In this document: positions 35,614 through 44,511 of the stretch, in pieces
Layout of the letters: every line of letters begins with the position of its first letter
How positions within the stretch are numbered: position 1 is the first letter of the stretch
Source: Nocardiopsis sp. JB363
GTDB lineage: Bacteria > Actinomycetota > Actinomycetes > Streptosporangiales > Streptosporangiaceae
Length of the DNA stretch: 64,000 nucleotides
Assembly (NCBI RefSeq): GCF_900143625.1
Contig: NZ_FRFF01000103.1
Location: 1 to 64,000, forward strand
Reading direction: 5' to 3'
The notes under the pieces: model-generated
The model's database searches: none
What the model saw: the letters and a program-made list of their open reading frames with translations, nothing else
Told to the model about the DNA's origin: nothing
Translations under genes and position numbers: made by a program

Positions 35614-36542
35614 ACCGGGTCGCCGTGGCCCTGGACATCGGGGGCACCAAGACCGCGGCGGCCACGGTCACCGCCGACGGGGCCGTTCTCACCCGCGCCA
35701 AGCGCCCCACCCCGGCCGCGCGGGGGGCTCGGGCTGTGCTCGACAACGCGGTCGAGCTGGCCCGTGAAGTGGGCGTCGGCCACGAGGTCGTCGGGGTCGG
35801 TGTCGGCAGCGCCGGGGTCGTCGACCCCGACACCGGACTGGTGCGTTCGGCCACGGACGCCCTCCCGGGGTGGGCCGGCACCGACCTCCGCGGACACCTG
35901 ACCACGGAACTGGGAGCACCGGTGGCCGTGGCCAACGACGTCCATGCCCACGCCCTGGGGGAGTACCTCTGGGGCGCGGCCCGGGGAGGTTCGACGGTCC
36001 TGTTGGTGGCCGTCGGCACCGGGGTCGGCGGTGCCCTGCTGTGCGAAGGACGGATCCACAGCGGGGCCCGCGCGGCCGCCGGTCACGCCGGACACGTGCC
36101 CGTGGCCGCCGCGGCCGGCCGTCACTGCCCGTGCGGCGCCGAGGGCCACGTCGAGTCGGTCGCCTCCGGTCCCGCCCTGGTCGCCGAGTACACCGAACGC
36201 GGTGGTGGCGCCGTGACGCGCCTGGAGGAGGTCGTGGCGCTGGCGGACCGTGACCCGGTGGCCCGCTCCGTACTGGTCGACGGGGCCACTGCCCTGGGGT
36301 CGGCGCTGGCCGGCCTGGCCAACGTGTTCGACCCCGACGTGATCGTGGTCGGGGGCGGCGTCGCCGGCGCGGGACCCGACTGGTGGTCGGCGCTGACCGA
36401 GGAGACCGAACGCGGCCTGGTCCCGGCGCTGCGAGGACTCCCGGTGGTCCCCGCGGCACTGGGAGCGGACGCCGCCCTTCTCGGCGCCGCCCACCTGGCG
36501 TGGCGGGAAGTGGAGAAGACGACGTGGGAGGAACGACGATGA
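35610..36542 (+). CDS. nanK: ROK-family N-acetylmannosamine kinase
   Basis: A 310-residue sugar kinase that would phosphorylate ManNAc at O6. The phosphate motif D-I-G-G-T-K lies at 9-14, G-T-G-V-G-G near 135, and the ROK zinc region H-A-G-H-V-P-V near 153 continues to H-C-P-C-G-A-E-G-H near 167. The family consensus C-x-C-G-x-x-G-C has His instead of the last Cys. The start GTG 35610 is fused with the nanA stop (GTGA), and ATGA at 36539-36542 starts nanE. A glucose kinase activity is possible by family, but the context favours ManNAc. Confidence 0.88.
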   Translation: MNRVAVALDIGGTKTAAATVTADGAVLTRAKRPTPAARGARAVLDNAVELAREVGVGHEVVGVGVGSAGVVDPDTGLVRSATDALPGWAGTDLRGHLTTELGAPVAVANDVHAHALGEYLWGAARGGSTVLLVAVGTGVGGALLCEGRIHSGARAAAGHAGHVPVAAAAGRHCPCGAEGHVESVASGPALVAEYTERGGGAVTRLEEVVALADRDPVARSVLVDGATALGSALAGLANVFDPDVIVVGGGVAGAGPDWWSALTEETERGLVPALRGLPVVPAALGADAALLGAAHLAWREVEKTTWEERR

Positions 36543-37213
36543 CGAACGTGCTGGAGCGACTCCGATCGGGGGTGGTGGTCTCCTGCCAGGCCTACCCGGG
36601 GGAACCCATGCGCGACCCGGACACGATGGCCCGGGTGGCGCGGTCCGCGCACGATGGTGGCGCGGTGGGGATCCGGGCCCAAGGGCTCGCCGACCTGGCC
36701 CGGATCCGGACGGCCACCGACCTGCCGCTGATCGGACTGGTCAAGGAGGGTTCGACCGGGGTCGTGATCACCCCGACCCTGGGCCTGGCGCTGGAGGTGG
36801 CGCGCGCCGGCGCCGACATCGTGGCGATCGACGCGACCGGCCGTCCGCGGCCGGACGGGAGCACCACCGCCGACATCGTCCGCGCGGTGCACGAGGAGAC
36901 GGGCCGGATGGTCATGGCCGACGTCGCGACGCACGAGGAGGGCGTCGCCGCGGTGGCGGCGGGGGCGGACCTGGTGGGCACCACCCTGTCCGGCTACACC
37001 CCCACCACGACCCGTGGGGAGGGGCCCGACCTGGACCTGGTGGAGAGCCTCTCCGGAGCCTTGGACGTGCCGGTCCTGGCCGAGGGACGCGTCCACCGAC
37101 CCGAACAGGTCACCGAGGCGTTGCGCCGTGGCGCCTTCGCGGTGGTCGTCGGCACGGCGATCACCCACCCGGCGACCCTGACCGGCTGGTTCGTGGCCGC
37201 CGCGCACACCTGA
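36539..37213 (+). CDS. nanE: N-acetylmannosamine-6-phosphate 2-epimerase
   Basis: A 224-residue TIM-barrel enzyme that converts ManNAc-6-P to GlcNAc-6-P. V-V-S-C-Q-A near residue 14, G-L-V-K-E near 62 and A-I-D-A-T near 94 are diagnostic of NanE, and the A-E-G-R-V near 178 is also conserved. The length is normal. It is the last gene of the operon, closed by the hairpin at 37230-37264. The downstream enzymes NagA and NagB are not in the window. Confidence 0.93.
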   Translation: MTNVLERLRSGVVVSCQAYPGEPMRDPDTMARVARSAHDGGAVGIRAQGLADLARIRTATDLPLIGLVKEGSTGVVITPTLGLALEVARAGADIVAIDATGRPRPDGSTTADIVRAVHEETGRMVMADVATHEEGVAAVAAGADLVGTTLSGYTPTTTRGEGPDLDLVESLSGALDVPVLAEGRVHRPEQVTEALRRGAFAVVVGTAITHPATLTGWFVAAAHT

Positions 37214-37229
37214 CGGGGGCACGCGAATA

Positions 37230-37264
37230 AGGGGCCGGGGACGCGTCACACGTCTCCGGCCCCT
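37230..37264. terminator. Bidirectional terminator between the two transporter loci
   Basis: A 14-bp stem (37230-37243 with 37251-37264) with one G-T pair and a 7-nt loop lies between the convergent nanE and the ATPase-fusion gene. It is suited to stop both operons. Confidence 0.75.
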
Positions 37265-37275
37265 CGGCGTTCCAC

Positions 37276-38943
37276 CTAGCCGTCGGTGACCCGGCCCTCG
37301 GAGTCCATACCCAGGCGCTCCGGAGCACCCGGGAACGACAGTTCGAAGTCGGGGGTGTCCGCGATCAGCGCCCGCGTGTACTCGTGTTCGGGCGCCGACA
37401 TCACCCGGCCCACCGGCCCGTACTCCACGATCACTCCCGCGTTGAGGATCGCGACCCGGTCGGCGATGTTGGACACCAGCGCGATGTTGTGCGTGACGAA
37501 CAGCAGCGCCATCCCGTCGTCCTGCAACGACCGCAGGAGCTTCATGATCTCCGCCTGCACCGACACGTCCAGCGCCGACGTGATCTCGTCGCACACCAGA
37601 AGGTCCGGCCTGGTCGCCACCGCGCGGGCGATGCACACGCGCTGGCGCTCACCACCGCTGAGCTGTTCGGGGAACCGCTCCCCGTAGGAGGCGGGCAACG
37701 CGGCCCGCTCCAACGCCTCGGCCACCACCAGGTCCGGGTCGTCGGGACGACCCACCAGGTGCCGGTAGGGGCCCAGGATCTGGTCGCGTACCCGCTTGCG
37801 CGGGTTCAGCGCCTCGTACGGGTTCTGGAACACGTACTGGATGCGGCGACGCTGCTCGTCGGTACGCCGGTAGCTGCTGGTGGTCAGGGACTGACCGTCG
37901 AAGGACATCTCGCCGGAGAACTGGTGGTGCAATCCCACCACCGAACGCGACAGGGTCGTCTTGCCCGAACCCGACTCGCCCAGCAGGGCCACGCACTCAC
38001 CGGCAGAGACCGACAGGTCGATCCCCTCCAGTACCTTCGCGCGTCCGTACCCGGCGGACAGCCCGGAGATCCGCAGTAGCGGTTCGTCGGCCTGCGCCGG
38101 CGGGTCCTCGTGCCCGGAGGTGCGCAGCAGCGGCACCGCCATCAGCAGTCGTCGCGTGTACTCGTGCCGGGGGTTGGAGAGCACCTCATCGGCGCGCCCG
38201 TGCTCGACCAGCTCACCGCGGTACATGACCGCGATGTCGTCGGCCAGGTCCGCGACGACCGCCATGTCGTGGCTGATGTACACACCCGCGGTCCCGTACT
38301 CGCGGGTCATCGACCGGATGGTCTCCAAGACGTGCGCCTGAGTCGTCACGTCCAGACCGGTGGTCGGCTCGTCGAGCACGATCAGGTCGGGACGCCCCAC
38401 GAACGCCATCGCGATCGCCACCCGCTGCTGCTGTCCGCCGGACAGCTGGTGCGGGTAGCGACGGAGGAACGCGGGGTCGTCGGGCAGCGCCACCTCGCGC
38501 AGGACCTCGCTCACCCGCTCGGCGACCTGCTTCGGCGTCGCGTTCGCGTCGTGCAGGGCCTCGGTCAGCTGGATGCCCAGACGCAACGCCGGGTTGAGGG
38601 CCGACGCGGGCGACTGCGGGATGTAGGCCACCGCGCGGCCGCGCAACTCCCGCACCTGCCGCTCGTTCAGCGACGCCAGATCCCGTCCACCGACCCGTAC
38701 CCGGCCGTCGGTGATCTCCGTGGCCCGCTTGAGGTGGTGCAGCAGCGCCAGCCCCAGCGTGGTCTTGCCGGAGCCGGACTCGCCGACCAACCCGAGGATC
38801 TCCCCCCGGTTCACGGTCACGGACGCGCCACTGATGATCTCGACGTCCGAGGGACGCCCGATCACCGTCAGGCCTTCGACCCTCAGCACGGTCTCGTCAC
38901 CGGTGGGCTCGTCGGCCCCCGTCTGTTCCGGATGCTCAGTCAC
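37276..38943 (-). CDS. Peptide-type ABC importer, fused double ATPase (DppD-DppF)
   Basis: A 555-residue protein with two oligopeptide-type ABC ATPase halves. The first has Walker A G-E-S-G-S-G-K-T near 52 and signature L-S-G-G-Q-Q-Q-R near 163. The second has Walker A G-E-S-G-S-G-K-T near 326 and signature L-S-G-G-E-R-Q-R near 440. Both have intact Walker B (D-E-P and D-E-I) and switch His. A single protein can thus replace the usual DppD/DppF pair. GTG 38943 overlaps the upstream permease stop (GTGA). The imported solute is unknown; by family it is a di- or oligopeptide or related compound. Confidence 0.9.
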   Translation of the reverse strand: MTEHPEQTGADEPTGDETVLRVEGLTVIGRPSDVEIISGASVTVNRGEILGLVGESGSGKTTLGLALLHHLKRATEITDGRVRVGGRDLASLNERQVRELRGRAVAYIPQSPASALNPALRLGIQLTEALHDANATPKQVAERVSEVLREVALPDDPAFLRRYPHQLSGGQQQRVAIAMAFVGRPDLIVLDEPTTGLDVTTQAHVLETIRSMTREYGTAGVYISHDMAVVADLADDIAVMYRGELVEHGRADEVLSNPRHEYTRRLLMAVPLLRTSGHEDPPAQADEPLLRISGLSAGYGRAKVLEGIDLSVSAGECVALLGESGSGKTTLSRSVVGLHHQFSGEMSFDGQSLTTSSYRRTDEQRRRIQYVFQNPYEALNPRKRVRDQILGPYRHLVGRPDDPDLVVAEALERAALPASYGERFPEQLSGGERQRVCIARAVATRPDLLVCDEITSALDVSVQAEIMKLLRSLQDDGMALLFVTHNIALVSNIADRVAILNAGVIVEYGPVGRVMSAPEHEYTRALIADTPDFELSFPGAPERLGMDSEGRVTDG

Positions 38944-39821
38944 TTCTCGACCCCCCGATCGATACCGATCGCCGCGCGGGACAGCCCGTCGGTGATGAGG
39001 TTGGCGCCCACGGTCAGGATCGCGATCGCCGTCACGGGGAGGGCCACCGCCCACGGTTGGACGGCCATGCCCTGCCGGTTCTCGTTGATCATCAGACCCC
39101 AGTCGGCGGTGGGCGGCTGCATGCCCATGCCGAGGAAGCCCAGCACGGCCACCACGCCGATCGAGTAGGTCAGGCGCAGACCCAGTTCGACCAACAGCGG
39201 GCTGGTCACGTTCGGCAGGATCTCCACCGTCATGATCCGCCAACGCGGCAACCCGATCGCCTCGGCGGCCTTCACGTAGTCCTGTTCGATCACCTTGCGG
39301 GTGGCCTCACGGATCACCCGCGCCACACGAGGCATGTGCGACACCGCGATCACGGTGACGATCAGCCACACCTTCGGCCCGATGATCGACATCACCAGCA
39401 GCGCCGCGATGAGCTGCGGGAACGCCAGCAGCACGTCGTTGGTCCGCATGAGGACGTCGTCCACCCAGCCGCGGCGGTAACCGGCGATGATGCCGATCAC
39501 CGTGCCCGCCGCCACACCGATGCCGGCCGCGGAACCGGCCAACAGCAACAGCGTCCATCCGCCCCACAGGAACCGGGTGAGCACGTCGCGGCCGCGGTTG
39601 TCACCGCCGAACAGGACACCGTCCACACCCGACTCGAACGGCTTGGCCACGAACTCGGTGGGTGTGTAGGGGGCCACGAACGGGCCCACCACGGCGATCA
39701 GCACGATGAGGCCGGTCAGGGCCACACCGATCTTGGTACGACCGAACCGCCACGCGGATCGGAACAGTCCCGGGCGCCGGACCGGCGCCTTGGGGGTGGT
39801 GCTCGTCGAAGGCGCACTCAT
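38940..39821 (-). CDS. Peptide-type ABC importer, permease (DppC type)
   Basis: A 293-residue permease with about six membrane segments. The DppC-type N-terminal periplasmic motif G-G-D-N-R-G-R-D-V near residue 72 and the EAA-type loop A-A-E-A-I-G-L-P near 185 are present. ATGA overlaps join it to the permeases on both sides (39818-39821 and 38940-38943), so the operon is translationally coupled. An N-terminal Pro/Thr-rich tail of about 20 residues precedes the first helix. Confidence 0.9.
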   Translation of the reverse strand: MSAPSTSTTPKAPVRRPGLFRSAWRFGRTKIGVALTGLIVLIAVVGPFVAPYTPTEFVAKPFESGVDGVLFGGDNRGRDVLTRFLWGGWTLLLLAGSAAGIGVAAGTVIGIIAGYRRGWVDDVLMRTNDVLLAFPQLIAALLVMSIIGPKVWLIVTVIAVSHMPRVARVIREATRKVIEQDYVKAAEAIGLPRWRIMTVEILPNVTSPLLVELGLRLTYSIGVVAVLGFLGMGMQPPTADWGLMINENRQGMAVQPWAVALPVTAIAILTVGANLITDGLSRAAIGIDRGVEK

Positions 39822-40753
39822 CGGTTCGCGACCCTCACCTTCGGGTTGGCCGCCAGCCCGATCACGTCGGCGATCAGGTTGACCAGGATGTAGATCCCCG
39901 CGATGAGCAGGACCACGGCCTGGACCAGCGGCACGTCACGGTCTTCGATGGCGTCCATGAGGACCTTGCCGACGCCGGGGAAGTTGAACAGGAATTCGAT
40001 GGCCACCACACCGCCGGCCAACCAGGCCAGCTGGAGGGCGACCACCTGGGCCACCGGGCCGATCGCGTTGGGTGCGGCGTGACGCCACAGCACAGTGCGT
40101 TCGGACATGCCCTTGAGACGCGCCTGCTGCACGTACTCGCTCTCCAGGACCTCGATCATCGTCGCCCGCATCATGCGGACGATCGGTGGGGCGACGGCCA
40201 ACGCGAGCGTCAGCACCGGCAGCACCCACTGTTCCGGGCCGCCCTCACGGGCGTAGACCGACGGGAACAGGTCGAGACCGCCCGGGCCCAGGAGCAGGAT
40301 CAGCAGGATGCCGATCACGAACTCCGGGACGGAGGCCAGGACCAAAGTGCCCATGGAGGCGGAGTGGTCGAAGCCGCGGTCCCGGCGCAGCGCGCTGAAC
40401 GCGCCGACGAACAGCGCGATCGGGGTGGCGACCAGAGCGGACAGACCCATGAGGGTCATCGAGCTCTGCACGGGTGAGGCCAGGTACTCGGCGACGGGTT
40501 GCCGATTGGAGAAGGACGTGCCGAGGTCGCCCTGGACGATCCCCTGCAGCCACTGTATGTACTGCACCGCCACAGGTTCGTGCAGGTCGAGCTGGTCGCG
40601 CAGCGCCTCCAACCGCTCCGGGGTGGCGTCGCGGCCCAGGATGAGCTGGGCCGCGTCGCCGGGCAGCGCCTGCGTGGCCGCGAAGACCACGAGGGACACC
40701 GCCCAGAGCGTCAGCGCGCCGAAGAAGAGGCGGACGACGATGAGTCGGAACAT
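39818..40753 (-). CDS. Peptide-type ABC importer, permease (DppB type)
   Basis: A 311-residue permease with about six membrane segments, beginning with the family hydrophobic block and A-L-P-G-D near residue 30. The EAA-like loop Q-A-R-L-K-G-M-S near 213 contacts the ATPase. It follows the binding-protein gene by 53 bp, where a long-looped inverted repeat (CGGTAGC 40764-40770 and GCTACCG 40800-40806) may lower its expression relative to the binding protein. Confidence 0.9.
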   Translation of the reverse strand: MFRLIVVRLFFGALTLWAVSLVVFAATQALPGDAAQLILGRDATPERLEALRDQLDLHEPVAVQYIQWLQGIVQGDLGTSFSNRQPVAEYLASPVQSSMTLMGLSALVATPIALFVGAFSALRRDRGFDHSASMGTLVLASVPEFVIGILLILLLGPGGLDLFPSVYAREGGPEQWVLPVLTLALAVAPPIVRMMRATMIEVLESEYVQQARLKGMSERTVLWRHAAPNAIGPVAQVVALQLAWLAGGVVAIEFLFNFPGVGKVLMDAIEDRDVPLVQAVVLLIAGIYILVNLIADVIGLAANPKVRVANR

Positions 40754-40806
40754 GATGAGCTTTCGGTAGCGTGCCTACGGAACCCCGATGAGGAACTCGG
40801 CTACCG

Positions 40807-42411
40807 CTACTCCTGCTCCATCCACATGGTGTGGAAGGCGTACGAGCCCAACGGGTGACCGGAGACGGCGGGCTCCAGCCCGTGCACCCGGGTGGAGTGG
40901 GCGTCGATCAGGTTCACGAAGCCCCACACGATGTAGCCGCCCTCCTCGTACTCGATCTCCTGCGCCTTGCGGATGATCTCGTTGCGCTCGTCCTCGTCGG
41001 GGGTCTGGCGCGCCTGCGTCAGGTGTTCGAGCCACTCCTCGTGCTCGCCCCACATGGTCTCGTTGTAGGGGGCGCCCACCACGGAGCCCTGCGCGGTCTG
41101 GGTGATGTAGTTGCGGGCGCTCCAGAAGTCCTGGCCGAAGGGGTAGGGGAAACCCTCCTCCGGGTTCCAGTAATCGCTGGGGTTCACCCGGCGCAGACTC
41201 ACGTTCACGCCCGCCTCGCGGGCCTGCTCCTGGAAGACCTCGGCGGCGGCGACCACGCCGGCGCTGATGTCGGAGGTGACCAGCTCGACGTCCAGGCCGT
41301 CCTCGTGACCGGCGTCGGCCAGGAGCCGCTTGGCCTCGTCGATGTCCTGCTCGCGTTGGGGGATGTCCTCGGGGTAGGAGGGGTCCATCCGCGCGTACAT
41401 GTCGTTGCCGACCTGGCCGTATCCGGCGAGGGCCTGGTCGATCATCTCCTGGCGATCCACGATGAGACGGAAGGCCTGACGGACGCGTACGTCGTCGAAG
41501 GGCTCCTCCTCGATGTTCATCGTGAACGGCAGCCACATGCCGGTCTCGGACTCCATGAGTTCCAGGTTCGGGTCGCCCTCGATGATGGTGACCTGGGCCT
41601 GCGGCACCTGGCTGATGATCTCGACGCTGCCGCTGTTGAGCGCGTTGACGCGGGCGTCGTCGTCGGGGAAGTCGATGATCTCCAGTTCGTCCACGTACGG
41701 CTGTCCCTCGACGTGGAAGCCCTCGTGGCGCTCGAAGAGGCTGTACTCGCCCACGACGAACTCGGAGTACTTGAACGGTCCGGCGCCGATCGGGTTCTCC
41801 GGGTCGTAGTCGACCGGGACGACGCAGTTGTAGTACTCGGCGAGTGCCTCGGGCAGGGTCACCAGCGGTTCGTCCACGGGGATGAGGACGGTCCGCTCGT
41901 CGATGATCTCCAGCTTCTCGGGGTCGAGGCCGGGCATGTCACCCGCACCGCGCATGGGGTTGTCGGGGTCGAGGATGCGCCGCAACGAGTAGACGACCGC
42001 CTCGGCGTCGACGGGGGAGTCGTCGTGGAAGGTCAGTCCCTCCTTGAGGACCAGGGTCCACTCGGTGCCGTCGTCGTTGGCCTCCAGCGACTCGGCCAGG
42101 TACGGCTCGATGGTGCCGTCGTTGGCGAAGCGCATCAGCGCCGCGTAGAGCGCGTAGTTGCGCGCGATGTCGACGTTGTCGGTGGGGTCGTGCGCGTCGA
42201 GGGTGTCACCGGAGCCGCCGCCCGCGACACCGACCCGCAGACGACCGCCCCGCTGGGGTTCCCCTTCCGCGCCCCCACCGGAGTCGGAGTCGCCCCCGCC
42301 GCACGCGGCGAGTACGGGAGCGATGGCGGCACCCGCGGCGGAGACCTTGAGGAGACTGCGGCGACTGGTGAAACGCTGAACGGTGGTGGAGTCTTCGGGC
42401 AGGGTCGGCAC
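40807..42411 (-). CDS. Peptide-type ABC importer, substrate-binding lipoprotein (SBP family 5)
   Basis: A 534-residue binding protein, with an S-R-R-S-L-L-K Tat-like motif at residues 16-22 and lipobox L-A-A-C giving Cys37. An acidic Gly/Ser linker follows. The body has the family block V-D-A-E-A-V-V-Y-S near 117. It is the first gene of a four-gene minus-strand operon. GTG 42411 was chosen because GAGGTG lies just upstream; the frame runs 14 codons further with no ribosome binding site. Ligand unknown, although proximity to the sialic-acid locus makes a sialylated or amino-sugar compound worth testing. Confidence 0.9.
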   Translation of the reverse strand: MPTLPEDSTTVQRFTSRRSLLKVSAAGAAIAPVLAACGGGDSDSGGGAEGEPQRGGRLRVGVAGGGSGDTLDAHDPTDNVDIARNYALYAALMRFANDGTIEPYLAESLEANDDGTEWTLVLKEGLTFHDDSPVDAEAVVYSLRRILDPDNPMRGAGDMPGLDPEKLEIIDERTVLIPVDEPLVTLPEALAEYYNCVVPVDYDPENPIGAGPFKYSEFVVGEYSLFERHEGFHVEGQPYVDELEIIDFPDDDARVNALNSGSVEIISQVPQAQVTIIEGDPNLELMESETGMWLPFTMNIEEEPFDDVRVRQAFRLIVDRQEMIDQALAGYGQVGNDMYARMDPSYPEDIPQREQDIDEAKRLLADAGHEDGLDVELVTSDISAGVVAAAEVFQEQAREAGVNVSLRRVNPSDYWNPEEGFPYPFGQDFWSARNYITQTAQGSVVGAPYNETMWGEHEEWLEHLTQARQTPDEDERNEIIRKAQEIEYEEGGYIVWGFVNLIDAHSTRVHGLEPAVSGHPLGSYAFHTMWMEQE

Positions 42412-43019
42412 GTGACACCTCGGTTGGGGATGGGGATGAAGTTCGATCGACACGGCCTCGGCACTCGGTGAGCGGGGGTGTTTCCCCGGGTGACGTGGAA
42501 ATCGTCGGTCTCAAAGATCCTTGTTCGCACTACAAGGGGCGTCAAACCCGGTCGGAACCGGGGTGAACCCGAACTTTCGGTTGCTCTCGGGCGGTGAACC
42601 GGGAGGACTCCGGAACGAGGGGAAACCCATGTGGAGCGGGCGGTCCTCCGTGAAAGCGAGGCGATGTGACACGTGTGCTTTCATGTGACCCGTGAGTGCT
42701 GGTGGTGGGCCCGTGAGGCGTTCCGGCGCTCGGGGTTGTATCCCCATCGTTGTCACCGGGACGCGAAAACGTGGTGTTTAGAGGAGACTTTTCTCGCTTT
42801 GCCGGAGACGCGGTGACCCAAGGTCACCGATGCCTTGATGAGACATGGGGGCGAGGAACAGGGAGGACTCGGAGCCCGACCGGCCCGGGTCGGGTTTGCG
42901 GACCGCCCCGTAGGTCGGTTTCGGCAGGGCATTGCCAACGTGTTGCACCTCACATGGGCGCCGCTGGGGTCCGTGCTGTTTCCTTTGTCCAGATCGGGGA
43001 GGACACAGGAGGGGGTTTT
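42412..43019. other. Non-coding region with palindromes between the ABC operon and the RsbW-like gene
   Basis: No convincing gene of normal size is present. A perfect 8-bp-arm inverted repeat CGGTGACC-CAA-GGTCACCG lies at 42811-42829, and a hairpin CCCGACC/GGTCGGG at 42875-42894 is followed by TTTG. A short transcript ending there is possible, but I see no matching promoter. The promoter of the minus-strand ABC operon must lie in the first 100-200 bp of this region. Confidence 0.45.
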
Positions 43020-43088
43020 GTGGCCAATCCACAGCGTCACGAACGTGGGTGTGCTGTTCTGTACCCGGTACACCCTTGTCTAAGGTGA
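43020..43088 (+). CDS. Possible 22-residue leader peptide
   Basis: GTG 43020 follows an excellent ribosome binding site (AGGAGGGGG, 4 bp spacing) and opens a 22-codon frame ending at TGA 43086, 50 bp before the RsbW-like gene. The peptide contains two Cys, two His and several Arg. It overlaps the palindrome TGTACC-C-GGTACA (43060-43072). It may be a translated leader that controls the next gene, or chance. Confidence 0.25.
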   Translation: MANPQRHERGCAVLYPVHPCLR

Positions 43089-43138
43089 GTGCAGGCGGCG
43101 CGACCCGCGCGCCCGACGCGGGTGATTGGAGTGACCGG

Positions 43139-43663
43139 ATGGCTGATGCGAGGCAACTCCAGGACTACGTGCCCCCGCAGGTCCCGGACGCCGCGACGTC
43201 GGACGCGCCGGCGATCGACGGGGCCGATCTGACGGGCGGAGTCACCGACCACACCGTGTGGAGCTGCGCGGGGAACCTGACCGCGGTGCGTTCCATCCGT
43301 GCCCGCGTCCGTGAGTTCCTCTCCCGCACCGGCCACTCCGAGGGGGCTCTTGACGATGCCGAGCTCTCCGTCAGCGAACTGGCCACCAACGCCCTGCTGC
43401 ACTCCCGCTCGGGTCAGAGCGGCGGAGTCATGACCCTGTTCATCCGTTCGGACGAGGGACGCCTGCGGGTGGCCGTCGCGGACCAGGGTGATCGCGAACC
43501 CGACGGTGCCGCGGACGTGCACACCCGTGAGGACGGCGACGACTTCGGCCGCGGGAAGTTCATCGTGGAGAGCTGCGCGACGCGCAGTGGTGAGTACTGG
43601 AGCGAGGCCACGCACGTCGCCTGGTTCGAGATCGACGACGAGGCGGCCTCCAGCGGCTCCTGA
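43139..43663 (+). CDS. RsbW-like ATP-binding protein (anti-sigma factor/HATPase_c_2)
   Basis: A 174-residue protein with a GHKL-type ATP-binding fold. The N-box E-L-S-V-S-E-L-A-T-N-A-L lies near residue 76 and the G1 box V-A-D-Q-G near 121. The first 45 residues are an acidic, poorly conserved tail. Actinobacteria have many such stand-alone proteins; RsbW-type members bind sigma factors or phosphorylate anti-anti-sigma factors. No sigma factor or STAS gene is adjacent, so the target is unknown. GGAG lies 8 bp before ATG 43139. Confidence 0.88.
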   Translation: MADARQLQDYVPPQVPDAATSDAPAIDGADLTGGVTDHTVWSCAGNLTAVRSIRARVREFLSRTGHSEGALDDAELSVSELATNALLHSRSGQSGGVMTLFIRSDEGRLRVAVADQGDREPDGAADVHTREDGDDFGRGKFIVESCATRSGEYWSEATHVAWFEIDDEAASSGS

Positions 43664-43668
43664 GCGGC

Positions 43669-44511
43669 TCAGCCCGCCTTGTGCGGGGCTCCGACCCGGA
43701 CCGGGTCGGGCGCGCACTCCACCGTCACTCCACGCCCCTCCGGGGGCGGGCACCCCTCCCCGGCGACCACGCACGCGCCCGTCCACAGGGCGAGCGCGGC
43801 CAAGGCCATCCGGGTGGCCTCGTCCCCGCGCCGGTCCACCGCCACGATGTCGTCGGGGGTCAGGTCCAGGACCTGACGCAACTCGGCGAACCTCGCCAAC
43901 AGGTCATGGTGGGTGTACAAGGTGGTCAGAATGCCGTCGCCGGTGCTCTCGTAGCCCAACAGCCCGTTGTCGAAGAGCCCGCGTGCGGGGCTGTAGCCAT
44001 TGCCGTCGGGGCTGGGCAGGAGCAGCTCGTTGAAGGGCGTGGTGCCCAAGGCGGAGCCGAAGGTGATGATCTGCCGGACCCGGGACCGCTCGGCCAGTTC
44101 GAGGCCGCGCGCGGCGAGGTCCTCGCTGACCAACAACAGGCGGGCGTCGGTCTCGGCGAGCGCCGCGCACTGGGTGTCGGGATCGGACTCGGGCAGGACG
44201 GTCAGGGCACGACCCCCGACCGCCATCACCGTGTAGGAGGCCAGGAACCGGTCGGGTGAGACGGGCGCGAGGACGCCCACCACGTCACCGAGGCACAGAC
44301 CGCGCCGGCTCAGCCCCGTGGCCGCTTGCTCCACCGTGGCCGCGAACGTGAGTCCGTCGGTGCGACCGAACCTGCCTCTGATCGACCCACCGAGCCCGGG
44401 ACGTAGCCGCAGCCGTTCGTACAGGCCACCGGTGAGTGAACCGATCGGGTCCTCCCGACGTGGCAGATGCCTACCCGGTCGTCCGGTTCCAGAAGACAGC
44501 CCTACCCCCAT
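43669..44511 (-). CDS. Degenerate AMP-binding (acyl-CoA synthetase-like) protein, C-terminal domain missing
   Basis: A 280-residue protein resembling the N-terminal half of an acyl-CoA/4-coumarate ligase. L-G-D-V-V-G-V-L-A-P near residue 75 and the R-L-L-L-V-S block near 127 are typical. The essential P-loop (S-S-G-T-T-G-x-P-K-G) is replaced by E-S-T-G-D-G-I-L-T-T-L near 192, and the C-terminal catalytic domain is absent (a full enzyme has over 500 residues). It is therefore probably not an active ligase: either a decaying gene or a repurposed fold. ATG 44511 has GGGGGAA upstream. The frame remains open for 74 more codons upstream, without a good start. It lies downstream of two LuxR-type regulators. 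Confidence 0.65.
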   Translation of the reverse strand: MGVGLSSGTGRPGRHLPRREDPIGSLTGGLYERLRLRPGLGGSIRGRFGRTDGLTFAATVEQAATGLSRRGLCLGDVVGVLAPVSPDRFLASYTVMAVGGRALTVLPESDPDTQCAALAETDARLLLVSEDLAARGLELAERSRVRQIITFGSALGTTPFNELLLPSPDGNGYSPARGLFDNGLLGYESTGDGILTTLYTHHDLLARFAELRQVLDLTPDDIVAVDRRGDEATRMALAALALWTGACVVAGEGCPPPEGRGVTVECAPDPVRVGAPHKAG

